In this document: in pieces, positions 17,644-26,673 of the stretch
Numbering within the stretch: position 1 is the first letter of the stretch
Layout of the letters: each line of letters begins with the position of its first letter
From: Mycolicibacter icosiumassiliensis
Lineage (GTDB): Bacteria > Actinomycetota > Actinomycetes > Mycobacteriales > Mycobacteriaceae
Direction: 5' to 3'
NCBI RefSeq assembly: GCF_900078685.2
Contig: NZ_LT546166.1
Location: 3,246,995 to 3,310,994, forward strand
Length of the DNA stretch: 64,000 nucleotides
Notes under the pieces: model-generated
The model's database searches: none
What the model saw: the letters and a program-made list of their open reading frames with translations, nothing else
Told to the model about the DNA's origin: nothing
Made by a program: the position numbers and the translations under genes

Positions 17644-19200
17644 TCACGCTGCGCCGACACTCGCCCAGGCGGTCAACACCTGCGCCGCGGACCACGCCAG
17701 CAGGCATAGCCCCAGCGCGGACAGCACCCGACGGCACCACCGCCATCGCCAACACACCACCACCAAGACTGCGGCGGCACCGACACCGACGACCCCCGCC
17801 GCTCCCTCCGGCACCGGCACGGTGGCGGAGGGGATGCCGCCCGACCAGCGCGCGACGCGGCACACCCACCACAACTCCGGCCCGGTGAAACGGATCAACA
17901 GGTAAGCGCCCGCCGGCCACCACCCGCACAACACCGCCGCTGCGCTGCCCAGCACCGTGATCGGCGCGACCAGCGCCGCCACCGCCAGGTTGGCCACGGT
18001 ACTGACCAGGCTGAGCCGCCCGGAGATGCCGGCGATCAACGGCGCGGTGACCAGGTTGGCCGCCCACGCCACGCAGACCGCGGCGGCCAGCGGCCGAGGC
18101 CACCCATGGGCCACCAGTCGGGCGGTCCAGACCGGCGCGATGAGCACCAACGCCGTAGTGGCCACCACCGACAGCGCGAACCCGACGTCGACGGCCAGGT
18201 GCGGGGCCAACGCCAGCAGCAGCAGCACACTGGTGGCCAGACTCGGCACGGCCTGGCGGCTGCGCGCGGACAGCACGCCCAACAGCGCGATGGCCCCCAT
18301 CACCGCCGCCCGCAGCACACTGGCCGTGGGCTGCACCACGATCACGAAGGCGATCAGCGCAATTCCGGCCAGCATCGCGGCGGCCCGCGGTCCGACCAAC
18401 CGCGCCGAGAAAAGCATCGCGCCGCAGACGATCGTCACATTGGCGCCGGAGACCGCCATCAGATGCGTCAGCCCCGCGGCCCGAAAGTCGCGGCCGGTGG
18501 CGGTCGTGATCGCCGAGGTGTCGCCGAGCACCAATGCAGGCAGCATCCGGGCCTGCTCGTCGGGCAGTACGCGCGCCGCGGCGGCCGCGAACCGGGCCCG
18601 AACCCGATGTGCCGCCCGCGCGATGGGGCCGGGCTGGCCGCGCGCCGGAGCGCCGGTGGCCGTGAGCACCGCCACCGAAAGGTCGCGCCGGGCCGGGCGG
18701 CCCACCTTGGCGCGGAAGGCCATCGACTGGCCGACCATCACCTCGCCGAATTCGGCGCCGGAGGCGAACACCACCACCCGGCCCGAGGCGACGGTGTCGT
18801 CGAGGCGCTGCAAGGTAGCCCGGAACATCACCCGACGGGCGCCGGCCGGCAGTGGGCTCTCGCTCGGGGTGACCGTCACCGCCGCAGTTGTGCCGCACAG
18901 CGCGGTGATCGGGTGGTGCTCGACGGAGTCGGTACGCAGCGCGACGGCCCAGCCGAAGCCCGCCCCCGCCATCGATGCCGCGGCAACCGCCGCACTCACC
19001 AGCCGCCAGCCGGGGCGCCGCAGCCGTCCGGCGTACCAGCGCAGCGCGCTGGCGGCCACCGCCAGCAGCGCACACAGGACGGCCGCCGCGCCGCCGATCT
19101 GCCACTGGATGCCGGCCGCCGTGACCAGCCAGCCGACCACCGCCGCCGGTACCAGCCGAACGTCGAGCCTGGCCGCCGGTTCGGCCGCTGGCGGCGTCAC
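17644..19200 (-). CDS. comEC: ComEC/Rec2-type membrane channel protein
   Basis: The 518-residue protein has about ten membrane helices. An N-terminal OB-like exposed part (about 100-190) precedes the competence domain, which contains GLTHLMAVSGANV, the signature of ComEC/Rec2 proteins that pass single-stranded DNA across the membrane. Unlike many ComEC proteins it has no metallo-beta-lactamase domain at the C-terminus; the mycobacterial versions also end here. It starts at GTG 19200, 3 bases after the comEA stop. Whether mycobacteria use it for DNA uptake is not settled. Confidence 0.88.
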   Translation of the reverse strand: MTPPAAEPAARLDVRLVPAAVVGWLVTAAGIQWQIGGAAAVLCALLAVAASALRWYAGRLRRPGWRLVSAAVAAASMAGAGFGWAVALRTDSVEHHPITALCGTTAAVTVTPSESPLPAGARRVMFRATLQRLDDTVASGRVVVFASGAEFGEVMVGQSMAFRAKVGRPARRDLSVAVLTATGAPARGQPGPIARAAHRVRARFAAAAARVLPDEQARMLPALVLGDTSAITTATGRDFRAAGLTHLMAVSGANVTIVCGAMLFSARLVGPRAAAMLAGIALIAFVIVVQPTASVLRAAVMGAIALLGVLSARSRQAVPSLATSVLLLLALAPHLAVDVGFALSVVATTALVLIAPVWTARLVAHGWPRPLAAAVCVAWAANLVTAPLIAGISGRLSLVSTVANLAVAALVAPITVLGSAAAVLCGWWPAGAYLLIRFTGPELWWVCRVARWSGGIPSATVPVPEGAAGVVGVGAAAVLVVVCWRWRWCRRVLSALGLCLLAWSAAQVLTAWASVGAA

Positions 19201-19203
19201 GCC

Positions 19204-20052
19204 TCAGACACGAACCAGGGCACGCAGCTTCTCCAGGCGTGCCGGGCCGATTCCGTCGACGTCGCCGAGCTGATCGACGCGGGTGAACTTCCCGTGGCTG
19301 TCGCGCCAGGCCACGATGGCGGCGGCGGTCACCGGACCCACCCCGGGCAGCGCGTCGAGCTGCTCGACTGTCGCGGTGTTGAGATTGACCGGCTCGCCTG
19401 ATTGGGGCTCGGGGCCGGCCGCCGTGGGTGCGGTGCGGGTGGCGGGTGCTTCGGGCACCGGCGCGACGGCGCCGACCGAACTGCCCAGTACCGGCAGCCC
19501 CGTCGGCGGTGCCAGACCGACCACGATCTGTTCGCCGTCGACCAATGGCCGGGCCAGGTTCAGCCCGACGGTATCCGCGCCGTCGAGGGCACCGCCGGCC
19601 GCGGTGAGCGCATCGGCGATGCGGGATCCGGGCGCCAACGTGGCCAGACCCGGTTTGTGCACCAGGCCGACCACGCTGACCACGACCTGCTCGACGGGCG
19701 GCGCCGAGCTGGCAGCCGGTTCGTCGGTGCGCGCGCTGGCGGTTGAAACCATCTCCACCGGCGGCAGTTTGGCGCTGCGCACTGGCGCGGGCTGATCACG
19801 CAGCACGGTGAACACCGTGATGAGCACCGCCACCGCGGCGATCACCGCTAAGGCGATTGCGCCGGCTCGGCCCGGGTCGGCTCGCACTTTGGCAAGCCAG
19901 CCCGCGTCGGACGCGCCGTCAGGCAGCCAACGCGGCAGCAGCGAATTCGGGTCAGTCTCGTCGTCGGCGTCGGCGGTGCGTTCGCCAGGATCGGGTTCGG
20001 GCAGCAGGCCGAGTCGACGCTGCAGCCGCTCGCCGGGTAGTTCTGATGCCAT
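19204..20052 (-). CDS. comEA: ComEA-like DNA-binding protein with SLBB and helix-hairpin-helix domains
   Basis: The 282-residue protein has a cytoplasmic N-terminus of about 60 residues and one membrane helix (about 66-84). A SLBB domain follows, with VVSVVGLVHKPGLATL and GSRIADAL. After an alanine/proline linker comes a C-terminal helix-hairpin-helix domain, with VNLNTATVEQLDALPGVGP and GDVDGIGPARLEKL. This layout is that of ComEA, the surface DNA receptor of the uptake machinery. It is placed directly before comEC. Confidence 0.9.
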   Translation of the reverse strand: MASELPGERLQRRLGLLPEPDPGERTADADDETDPNSLLPRWLPDGASDAGWLAKVRADPGRAGAIALAVIAAVAVLITVFTVLRDQPAPVRSAKLPPVEMVSTASARTDEPAASSAPPVEQVVVSVVGLVHKPGLATLAPGSRIADALTAAGGALDGADTVGLNLARPLVDGEQIVVGLAPPTGLPVLGSSVGAVAPVPEAPATRTAPTAAGPEPQSGEPVNLNTATVEQLDALPGVGPVTAAAIVAWRDSHGKFTRVDQLGDVDGIGPARLEKLRALVRV

Positions 20053-20161
20053 GCGCCGACGGTAGGTGCCGGCACCGTCAGACCGGTTCGCTCACCGCAC
20101 GATCCAGGCCGGACTGTGGATCAAACCCGGACTGTGCGAAACCGGCTCCGGCACCCCGCGG

Positions 20162-20686
20162 TTACGGGTTCAGCCACTCCCCTACGTCGTGCGAGATGCC
20201 CGACGACGGCGCATAGCGGACCTTCGCCGCGGTGACCCCGGTGGGCAGCGCGAAGACCACACAGCCGGTGTTGGACGATCCGGCGGGGATCAGGAACCAG
20301 CCGTAGGCGAAGTCCTTGCACTCGGTCACGGTGGCGAAATCGGCTTGGTAGTTCTGGTTGTCGGAACCGACCACCGTGACGTCACTGTTGCTGTTGCCGA
20401 CGATGGTCGTGGTTCCGGCGTTCTTGATGCGTAGCTTGGTCGCGAGGTAGGTCTTGCCCGCCGCGCCCCAGCCGTTCGGGACGGTCGCCGGTGCGATCAC
20501 CTCGGTCAGCGTCACGGCGATCTGCTGCCCGCCGATCCGCATCAGGTCCAGCGTCTGACCGATGTGCGCGGCCGGGCGCGGCGCAGATGTTTGCTTGGCG
20601 TCCGGCTTGGCCTCCTCCGCCGGCCCCGCCGAGCACGACGCGAGAGACAAAACCAGAACACCGAGCGCGACGACCCACCGTCTCAT
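20162..20686 (-). CDS. lipoprotein with DUF4352-like domain
   Basis: The 174-residue protein has signal peptide MRRWVVALGVLVLSL and lipobox LASC with cysteine at about residue 18. An alanine/lysine/proline linker is followed by an immunoglobulin-like domain from about 45. YLATKLRIKNAGTTTI, FLIPAGSS and TGCVVFALP are typical of DUF4352-type exported domains. Function is unknown. The start is ATG 20686. It is divergent from the acyl-CoA dehydrogenase operon across about 108 bases. Confidence 0.75.
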   Translation of the reverse strand: MRRWVVALGVLVLSLASCSAGPAEEAKPDAKQTSAPRPAAHIGQTLDLMRIGGQQIAVTLTEVIAPATVPNGWGAAGKTYLATKLRIKNAGTTTIVGNSNSDVTVVGSDNQNYQADFATVTECKDFAYGWFLIPAGSSNTGCVVFALPTGVTAAKVRYAPSSGISHDVGEWLNP

Positions 20687-20794
20687 GGGGTCCAGCCTAC
20701 AAAAGCGCACGCTCAGCCCTCCCCGAACGGCCGCGGAAGTGGCGATTAGGGTGCATACCAACCGTGAGTTCACCCAACCAACCGGGAGGTCGAC

Positions 20795-21955
20795 GTGAGA
20801 CTGGCACTGAGCGCGGAGGAAGCAGCATTCCGCGACGAAATGCGGACCTTCTTCACCACCGAGATCCCCGCCGACATTCGCGAACGCAGTCGGTTGGGCC
20901 ATTCGAACTTTCCCGACGACATCGTCACCACCCAGCGGATCCTCAACGCCAACGGCCTGGCGGTACCGAACTGGCCGGTCGAGTGGGGCGGCAAGGACTG
21001 GACGCTGACCCAGCACCAGATCTGGCACGACGAGATGCAGTTGGCCTCGGTGCCCGAACCGCTGACCTTCAACGCCAAGATGGTCGGCCCGGTGATCGCG
21101 GAATTCGGTTCCCAAGCGATCAAGGAACGCTTCCTGCCCGCCACCGCCAACCTGGACATCTGGTGGTGCCAAGGCTTCTCCGAGCCCGAAGCCGGCTCCG
21201 ACCTGGCAAGCCTGCGCACCACGGCGGTGCGCGACGGCGACAGCTACATCGTCAACGGGCAGAAGACCTGGACCACGCTCGGCCAGTACGCGGACTGGAT
21301 CTTCTGCCTGGTACGCACCGACCCGCAGGCCCCCAAGAAGCAGGCCGGAATCTCCTTCCTGCTGTTCCGGGTAGACACTCCGGGTGTGACTATGCGGCCG
21401 ATCAAACTGATCGACGGCGGCTACGAGGTCAACGAGGTGTTCTTCTCCGACGTGCGGGTGCCCGCTGATCAGCTGGTCGGTGAGGAGAACCACGGCTGGA
21501 CCTACGCGAAATTCCTGCTGGGCAACGAGCGGACCGGCATCGCCGGGGTAACCCGTACCAAGGTGCGTGTTGCCGAACTCAAGCAGCGCGCCAAGGCGTT
21601 GGGGGCCCTCGAAGATCCATTGTTCGCCGCACGAGTCGCCGAACTCGAAAACGATCTACTGGCACTAGAGCTCACCCAGATGCGGGTGTCGAGCGACTCC
21701 GCCGACGGCAAGCCGAACCCGGCATCGTCGGTGCTCAAGCTGCAGGGCAGCCAGCTGCAGCAGGCCGCCACCGAGCTGTTCGTGGAACTGGCCGGCCCCG
21801 ATGTCCTGCCCTTCGAGGCAGGCGACGGCATCGCAACGCCCACCTGGGCTCAGGACGCTGCACCGACGTACCTGAACTACCGCAAGACCTCGATCTACGG
21901 CGGCAGCAACGAGGTACAGCGCACCATCATCGCCTCGACCATTCTCGGCCTTTAG
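20795..21955 (+). CDS. acyl-CoA dehydrogenase, large subunit (PimC-like)
   Basis: This is an FAD-dependent acyl-CoA dehydrogenase of 386 residues. The order of motifs is PNWPVEWGGKDW, WWCQGFSEPEAGSDLASL, NGQKTWTTLGQYADW, GGYEVNEVFF, GNERTGIAG, and the C-terminal YGGSNEVQRTIIA. These closely resemble the large subunit of pimeloyl-CoA dehydrogenase (PimC), which works with a smaller partner on dicarboxylyl- or steroid-type acyl-CoAs. It starts at GTG 20795 with a near-perfect GGGAGGT site. The next gene, 14 bases on, encodes the partner. The true substrate is unknown. Confidence 0.88.
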   Translation: MRLALSAEEAAFRDEMRTFFTTEIPADIRERSRLGHSNFPDDIVTTQRILNANGLAVPNWPVEWGGKDWTLTQHQIWHDEMQLASVPEPLTFNAKMVGPVIAEFGSQAIKERFLPATANLDIWWCQGFSEPEAGSDLASLRTTAVRDGDSYIVNGQKTWTTLGQYADWIFCLVRTDPQAPKKQAGISFLLFRVDTPGVTMRPIKLIDGGYEVNEVFFSDVRVPADQLVGEENHGWTYAKFLLGNERTGIAGVTRTKVRVAELKQRAKALGALEDPLFAARVAELENDLLALELTQMRVSSDSADGKPNPASSVLKLQGSQLQQAATELFVELAGPDVLPFEAGDGIATPTWAQDAAPTYLNYRKTSIYGGSNEVQRTIIASTILGL

Positions 21956-21969
21956 GAGGTAGGACAGCT

Positions 21970-23079
21970 ATGGACTTCCAACTCAGCGACGAGCAGGTTC
22001 TGCTGCGCGACACCACCCGTTCGATGTTGTCGGGCTATGACACCGAAACCCGCAACAAGGTCATCGAGGCCGAACCCGGATTCAACCCCGAGGTGTGGAA
22101 ACAACTGGCGGACATCGGGATTCTCGGTCTGGGCTTCGACCCCCAGGAGTCCGGCCCGCTGGAGATCATGGTGGTGCTCACCGAGATCGGCCGGCGGGTG
22201 GCGCCGGAGCCCGTCGTGCACGGCGCACTCGGGCCGGGCGCACTGATCGCTGATCGCGGCACCGCCGAGCAGCGTGCGTTGCTCGACACCGTCGCCGAGG
22301 GCGACCACGTCCTGGCGCTCGCCCACACCGAGCCGGGCATGCGGGGAACCGCCGGCAAGGTGACCACCACGGCTGTGCCGCAAGGCGGTTCGTGGCAGCT
22401 GACCGGACGTAAGAACCCGGTGTTGACCGGGGATCGCGCCGACACACTGGTAGTCAGCGCCGCATTGCCGGACGGCGCGACGGGGCTGTTCCTGGTCGAG
22501 GGAGGCGCCGACGGCGTGACCCGCCAGCCCTACCGGACCTTCGACGGCCAGCGCGGCGCCCAGATCGACTTCGCCGACACCCCGGCCACCGCGCTGGGTG
22601 AGGCCACCGACGCCTCGGCCGCCATCGAGCGCGCGATGATTCGCATCTCCTCGGCCCTGTGCGCCGAGGCGGTCGGCGCGATGGAGGAGGCTTTGCGGCT
22701 GACCACCGACTACCTCAAGACACGCAAGCAGTTCGGGGTCACGCTCAACACCTTCCAGACCCTGACTCAGCGCGCCGCCGACATGTACGTGTCACTGGAG
22801 CTGGCCCGCAGCATGAGCATGTATGCGGCGATGTCGCTCGCCGACGACAACTACGACCCGGTGATCGCGGCGCGCGCCAAGCTGCAGGTCGGCCGCTCCG
22901 GGCGCCACATTGCTCAGGAGGCCATCCAGTTGCACGGCGGGATTGGGGTGACCTGGGAGTATCCGGTCGGCCACCTTGCGGCCCGGCTCACCGCGATCGA
23001 GCACACCCTGGGTTCGTCGCAGGACCAGCTGCACGTGCTGATCGACAACCTGGGCGGCTACGACCTGGCCAAGCTGTAA
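21970..23079 (+). CDS. acyl-CoA dehydrogenase, small subunit (PimD-like)
   Basis: This 369-residue acyl-CoA dehydrogenase begins MDFQLSDEQVLLRDTTR, as in PimD-type small subunits. It contains ALAHTEPGMRG, KTRKQFGVTLNTFQTL and IQLHGGIGVTWEYPVGH near the C-terminus. It lacks several motifs kept in the larger partner, which fits mixed alpha2beta2 enzymes where each subunit supplies part of the active site and one FAD site. AGGAGGT precedes the start. It converges with eis, with 4 bases between the stops. Confidence 0.86.
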   Translation: MDFQLSDEQVLLRDTTRSMLSGYDTETRNKVIEAEPGFNPEVWKQLADIGILGLGFDPQESGPLEIMVVLTEIGRRVAPEPVVHGALGPGALIADRGTAEQRALLDTVAEGDHVLALAHTEPGMRGTAGKVTTTAVPQGGSWQLTGRKNPVLTGDRADTLVVSAALPDGATGLFLVEGGADGVTRQPYRTFDGQRGAQIDFADTPATALGEATDASAAIERAMIRISSALCAEAVGAMEEALRLTTDYLKTRKQFGVTLNTFQTLTQRAADMYVSLELARSMSMYAAMSLADDNYDPVIAARAKLQVGRSGRHIAQEAIQLHGGIGVTWEYPVGHLAARLTAIEHTLGSSQDQLHVLIDNLGGYDLAKL

Positions 23080-23083
23080 TTCC

Positions 23084-24292
23084 CTAGAAGTGGTAACCGA
23101 TCTGGGCACCGACGTCGTGGGCGAACGCCGCATCCAGTCGGCGCGCCAGGGCGTCGTCGCGACACCGTAGCCTGCCGGCTCCGGCCAGCGCCGACGCCCG
23201 ATGCGCGCCGAAGTACAGGCTGCCCAGCACATCCAGGTCCAACTCGACTTCGGCCTCCGCCTCGGTCGGGGTGCAGTCGGCGAGTCCGTCGCGGATCGTG
23301 AGGGCGAATCGCCCACCATCGCTGCGGAATCCGTCGTGCACCCCGATGACGACGGACAAGTCGCCGGCGTAGCGGCGAGCCATCAACACCGTGGGGATGT
23401 CCATCATCCGCAGCCACAACGCGTCTGACCGACCGGTGGTGGTGGCCAGCCGGGTATCGGTCAGCAGGTACGGCATCGGATCGTCCGGGTAGGTTTCGAT
23501 CACGATCTTGCCCATCAGGTCCAGCCCCAGCAGTCCCCGCCACAACGCGGCGTGCGCGTCGGGGGTGCCGGCTCGGAACTCGCCGATCCGCGCCGACCTC
23601 GGGTGTTCGCCGTGCGCCCGGTAGAGCACGTAGCCGTCGGGGTGCAGCAGCCCGAACCATTCGGTGCCGCCCTCGCGGGTGTTCTCCCGATCTGCGAGCA
23701 GGTCGTCCCAGAGCGCCACGGGACGAGCCAACCCGCCTGGGACGCGCTGACGCCACCGCTGGTAGACCGCAGCAAACTCGTCTCGGCTGTCGGCGGGTTT
23801 GACCAGCCGTACCCCGCCGGGATCGGGTGCGTCGGCATGCAACTGGGCGAACCGCCGGTCGATGGTCAGCTCGTGGTCCACCGTCGCCGGGCCATAGCCG
23901 AACCGCCCGTAGATGCCGCCCTCACTGGCGGTCAACGCCGCAATCGGGTAACCCGAATCAGCCATGCGCCGGTGTAATTCGTCGTACATCATCCGGAGCA
24001 CACCCCGTCGGCGGTGCGTCGGAGCCACCACCACAAAGCTGACACCGGCCGCCGGCAGCACCGCCCCGCCCGGCACCGTCAACTCCATATCCAGGTAGCC
24101 CGACATTCCCACGACCGCATCACCGTCGCAGACCACGATGACGCTGTCGGGAGTTGTCAGGGTTCGCCAGGCGACCATCGATTCGGCGTCCCAGTCCTCA
24201 GCGAATCCGACGGCAGCCAGCACCGCCATCGCTGGCCAATCGTCATCGGTAGCGGTCCGCAGGGTCAGTGTTTGGGTTAGGGTGCCGGTCAC
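23084..24292 (-). CDS. eis: Eis-family N-acetyltransferase
   Basis: The 402-residue protein matches the Eis family: two GNAT folds and a sterol-carrier-like C-terminal domain, forming hexamers that acetylate many amines, including aminoglycosides and host protein lysines. The acetyl-CoA site is [12 protein letters not shown] (about 89-100). [16 protein letters not shown] follows, and the protein ends with the conserved phenylalanine whose carboxylate acts in catalysis. GTG 24292 gives the usual Eis length; ATG 24349 would add 19 residues. The ribosome site is weak for either. It is separated from M. tuberculosis-type neighbours by inserted genes on both sides. Confidence 0.88.
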   Translation of the reverse strand: MTGTLTQTLTLRTATDDDWPAMAVLAAVGFAEDWDAESMVAWRTLTTPDSVIVVCDGDAVVGMSGYLDMELTVPGGAVLPAAGVSFVVVAPTHRRRGVLRMMYDELHRRMADSGYPIAALTASEGGIYGRFGYGPATVDHELTIDRRFAQLHADAPDPGGVRLVKPADSRDEFAAVYQRWRQRVPGGLARPVALWDDLLADRENTREGGTEWFGLLHPDGYVLYRAHGEHPRSARIGEFRAGTPDAHAALWRGLLGLDLMGKIVIETYPDDPMPYLLTDTRLATTTGRSDALWLRMMDIPTVLMARRYAGDLSVVIGVHDGFRSDGGRFALTIRDGLADCTPTEAEAEVELDLDVLGSLYFGAHRASALAGAGRLRCRDDALARRLDAAFAHDVGAQIGYHF

Positions 24293-24364
24293 GCCGATCG
24301 AGGCTGCCACAAACACTCTGAGACCGCACCCCAATAATGTGGGATACACCCGTCACCGAGGAGC

Positions 24365-25420
24365 ATGATGCCCGCTGCCACCCGCCCGCTTCGCGTCATC
24401 CAATGGACCACCGGAAACATCGGCCAGCGCTCGCTGCACGCCATCATCGGCAGGCCCGACATGGAGCTCGTCGGGGTCTACGCCCACGGCAAGGACAAGG
24501 TGGGAGTGGACGCTGCCGAGCTGGCCGGCTGGCCGGAGCCGACCGGGATCACCGCCACCAATGACATCGACGCCCTGATCGCACTGAAGCCGGACGCGTG
24601 CTGTTACAACCCGCTGTGGCCCAGCATCGACGAGTTGGTCCGGCTGCTGGAGGCCGGGGTGAACGTGTGCTCGACCGCGGCCTGGATCACCGGTGGCAAG
24701 CAGAGCGAGCAAGACCGCAAGCGCATCGAAGACGCCTGCCGGGCCGGCAACTCCACCATGTTCGGCAGCGGCGCGCACCCCGGGCTGACCAACATGATCG
24801 GCATGGTGCTGTCCGGGGCGTGCGAGCGGGTCGACGAGATCCGGATCACCGAATCGGTGGACTGCTCGACGTATGAGTCGGCGGCCACCATGGCGGCGAT
24901 GGGTTTCGCGCAGGACCCCGACACCCCCGGGCTGGCCGAGAGCGTCCGCCGGGAGAGCGAGGTTTTTGCCGAGTCGGCGGCGATGATGGCCGGTGCGATC
25001 GGCGCACAGTTGGACCGCATCACCTTCGACGTGCAGTTCACGGCCGCGACCGGCGACAGCGACCTGGGCTTCATGAAGATCCCGGCTGGCACGGTGGGCA
25101 GCGTTTTCGGCTATCACCGCGGCTGGGTGGGGACGCGCAACGTGGTCAGCGTCGGCTTCAACTGGATCATGGGCGACCAGGTCACCCCACCCAAGCCGGT
25201 GGCGCACGGCCACGTCATCCAGGTGTTCGGACTGCCCAACATGCGCACCGTGATCAACTGCCTGCCGCCGAAGGACTGGAGCGAGCCGAACTTCAATGGT
25301 CTGGGCTCGATCTACACGGCGATGCCGGTGACCAACGCGGTTCCGGCAGTGGTCGCGGCCGAGCCGGGCATCGTCACGCTGGCCGATCTGCCGCCGATCA
25401 CCGGCCGCGCCGGCGGTTAG
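24365..25420 (+). CDS. NAD(P)-binding dehydrogenase, dihydrodipicolinate-reductase-like
   Basis: The 351-residue protein has an N-terminal Rossmann fold with RVIQWTTGNIGQRSLHAI (about 10-27). A central region follows with VNVCSTAAWITGG and GSGAHPGLTNMIG. This is the pattern of the mycobacterial dihydrodipicolinate-reductase-like oxidoreductases related to 2,4-diaminopentanoate dehydrogenase, not of lysine-pathway DapB. The substrate is unknown. GAGGAG lies 4 bases before the ATG pair. It is divergent from eis and is not part of the M. tuberculosis gene order here. Confidence 0.75.
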   Translation: MMPAATRPLRVIQWTTGNIGQRSLHAIIGRPDMELVGVYAHGKDKVGVDAAELAGWPEPTGITATNDIDALIALKPDACCYNPLWPSIDELVRLLEAGVNVCSTAAWITGGKQSEQDRKRIEDACRAGNSTMFGSGAHPGLTNMIGMVLSGACERVDEIRITESVDCSTYESAATMAAMGFAQDPDTPGLAESVRRESEVFAESAAMMAGAIGAQLDRITFDVQFTAATGDSDLGFMKIPAGTVGSVFGYHRGWVGTRNVVSVGFNWIMGDQVTPPKPVAHGHVIQVFGLPNMRTVINCLPPKDWSEPNFNGLGSIYTAMPVTNAVPAVVAAEPGIVTLADLPPITGRAGG

Positions 25421-25434
25421 CGAGCCTCGACTAA

Positions 25435-26022
25435 TCACACCTGCCGGTTGGCGGTGACCTCCCCCGACGCCGCGTCCACGGTGACGTCGCGTTCGGCTAG
25501 GTTGTCGTCCCACACGTCGGCTTCCCAGACGACCGTGCCGTTCATGTCGAGCAGGCTCAGCTCGGTGATCGAACTGTTGGGCACTGCCCGCAGCACGCGT
25601 TCCACGGCGGCTCGGTAGTCCAGATGAGTGCCGTCCACATTGGCGCGCCGCTTGGCCTTGTCGGCGTCGCTGTCGTCCGTCGCGGTGGGGCCGACCAGCA
25701 CGGACACCCCGTCGGAGTCGATCTTGACCTGTTGTTCGGTGCCGTCGGGAGTGACCACCCTGGCCTTCCAGGTACCGGCATCGCTGGTCTGACTCTCGAT
25801 GAAGATCAACACGCTGTCGGGTACCTGTGCGATTGCCAGGTCACCGGCGCGCAGCAGGGTGAGCGGGTCGGGCGGGGCGTCGGGGCGGGTCCAGGACGCC
25901 TCAGGTGCAGACGACTCCTGCGAGGACGCGCCGGATGTGCCTTTGCCACTGCACCCGGCCAGCGCCAGCGCTGCCACGATGACCACCGCACCGAATCGGA
26001 CGACTTTTCCCAGAGCGTGCAT
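25435..26022 (-). CDS. lipoprotein with PepSY-like repeats
   Basis: The 195-residue protein has signal peptide MHALGKVVRFGAVVIVAAL and lipobox LALAGC. A serine/proline linker is followed by two PepSY-like units, about 55-105 and 125-190. The second is clearest, with DYRAAVERVLRAVP, VVWEADVW and VTVDAASGEV. PepSY domains often inhibit proteases or sense the envelope; the role here is unknown. ATG 26022 is chosen because the signal peptide begins there. The gene converges with the dehydrogenase gene, 14 bases apart. Confidence 0.75.
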   Translation of the reverse strand: MHALGKVVRFGAVVIVAALALAGCSGKGTSGASSQESSAPEASWTRPDAPPDPLTLLRAGDLAIAQVPDSVLIFIESQTSDAGTWKARVVTPDGTEQQVKIDSDGVSVLVGPTATDDSDADKAKRRANVDGTHLDYRAAVERVLRAVPNSSITELSLLDMNGTVVWEADVWDDNLAERDVTVDAASGEVTANRQV

Positions 26023-26229
26023 CAGCGGCCATGCTACTGAAGTCTGGGCGTCGGCGCTGAACTCGAGGCTCGGCGACCGCAGCGGCACCGGTTGCGGTCC
26101 TTAGCTAAACGAAGGTTATGCTGCCAAAGGGCGCGATTCGCGGAACCATCGATGCTTCCGGCGAAGCCGGAGAGCAGACCGTCCAGCGCCGACGTTGAAC
26201 CGCACTATCGGCAGGCGGAAGGCGGTGAG

Positions 26230-26673
26230 ATGGGGAGAATCTCGGTTGCCGGCATGCTCAAACGGCATTGGATTCCACTGGTCTTCATTGTGGTCATCGC
26301 GATCTCGAGTGTGATGGTCAGCCGGCTGCACAAGGTATTCGCCTCCGAAGACCTCAATCCCCACGCCGGCGCCGGCATCGAGATCGTCCAGTTCAACCCG
26401 AAATCCGTCGCCTACGAGGCCTTCGGGCCGCCTGGTACCACTGCCGACATCAACTACTGGGACGCCGAGGCCAATGTCCATCAGCTGACCGGCGTGCCGC
26501 TGCCGTGGACCTACACCGTGGTCACGGTGCTACCCGCCGTCATGGCCAACATGATCGTGCAGGGCAACACCGGTGAGATCGGCTGCCGAATCAAGATCGA
26601 CGATCGGCTGCTCGACGAACGTCGCGCCACCGGCCTCAACGCCCAGACCTTCTGCCTGGTGAAGTCCGGATGA
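26230..26673 (+). CDS. MmpS-family membrane protein
   Basis: The 147-residue protein has a short cytoplasmic end, one membrane helix (HWIPLVFIVVIAISSVMVSRL, roughly 13-33) and an exported beta-sandwich domain. That domain contains KSVAYEAFGPPGT, DINYWD and LPWTYTVV, the typical MmpS pattern. MmpS proteins assist their MmpL partner in moving lipids or siderophores to the cell surface. GGAAGG lies upstream of ATG 26230. Its stop overlaps the mmpL start by 4 bases. It has no counterpart at this place in M. tuberculosis. Confidence 0.9.
   Translation: MGRISVAGMLKRHWIPLVFIVVIAISSVMVSRLHKVFASEDLNPHAGAGIEIVQFNPKSVAYEAFGPPGTTADINYWDAEANVHQLTGVPLPWTYTVVTVLPAVMANMIVQGNTGEIGCRIKIDDRLLDERRATGLNAQTFCLVKSG

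Noticed and set aside
17489..19105. A 538-codon arginine/glycine-rich frame overlapping comEC and holA
   Set aside because: It is a shadow of comEC in another frame, with no start context or domain.
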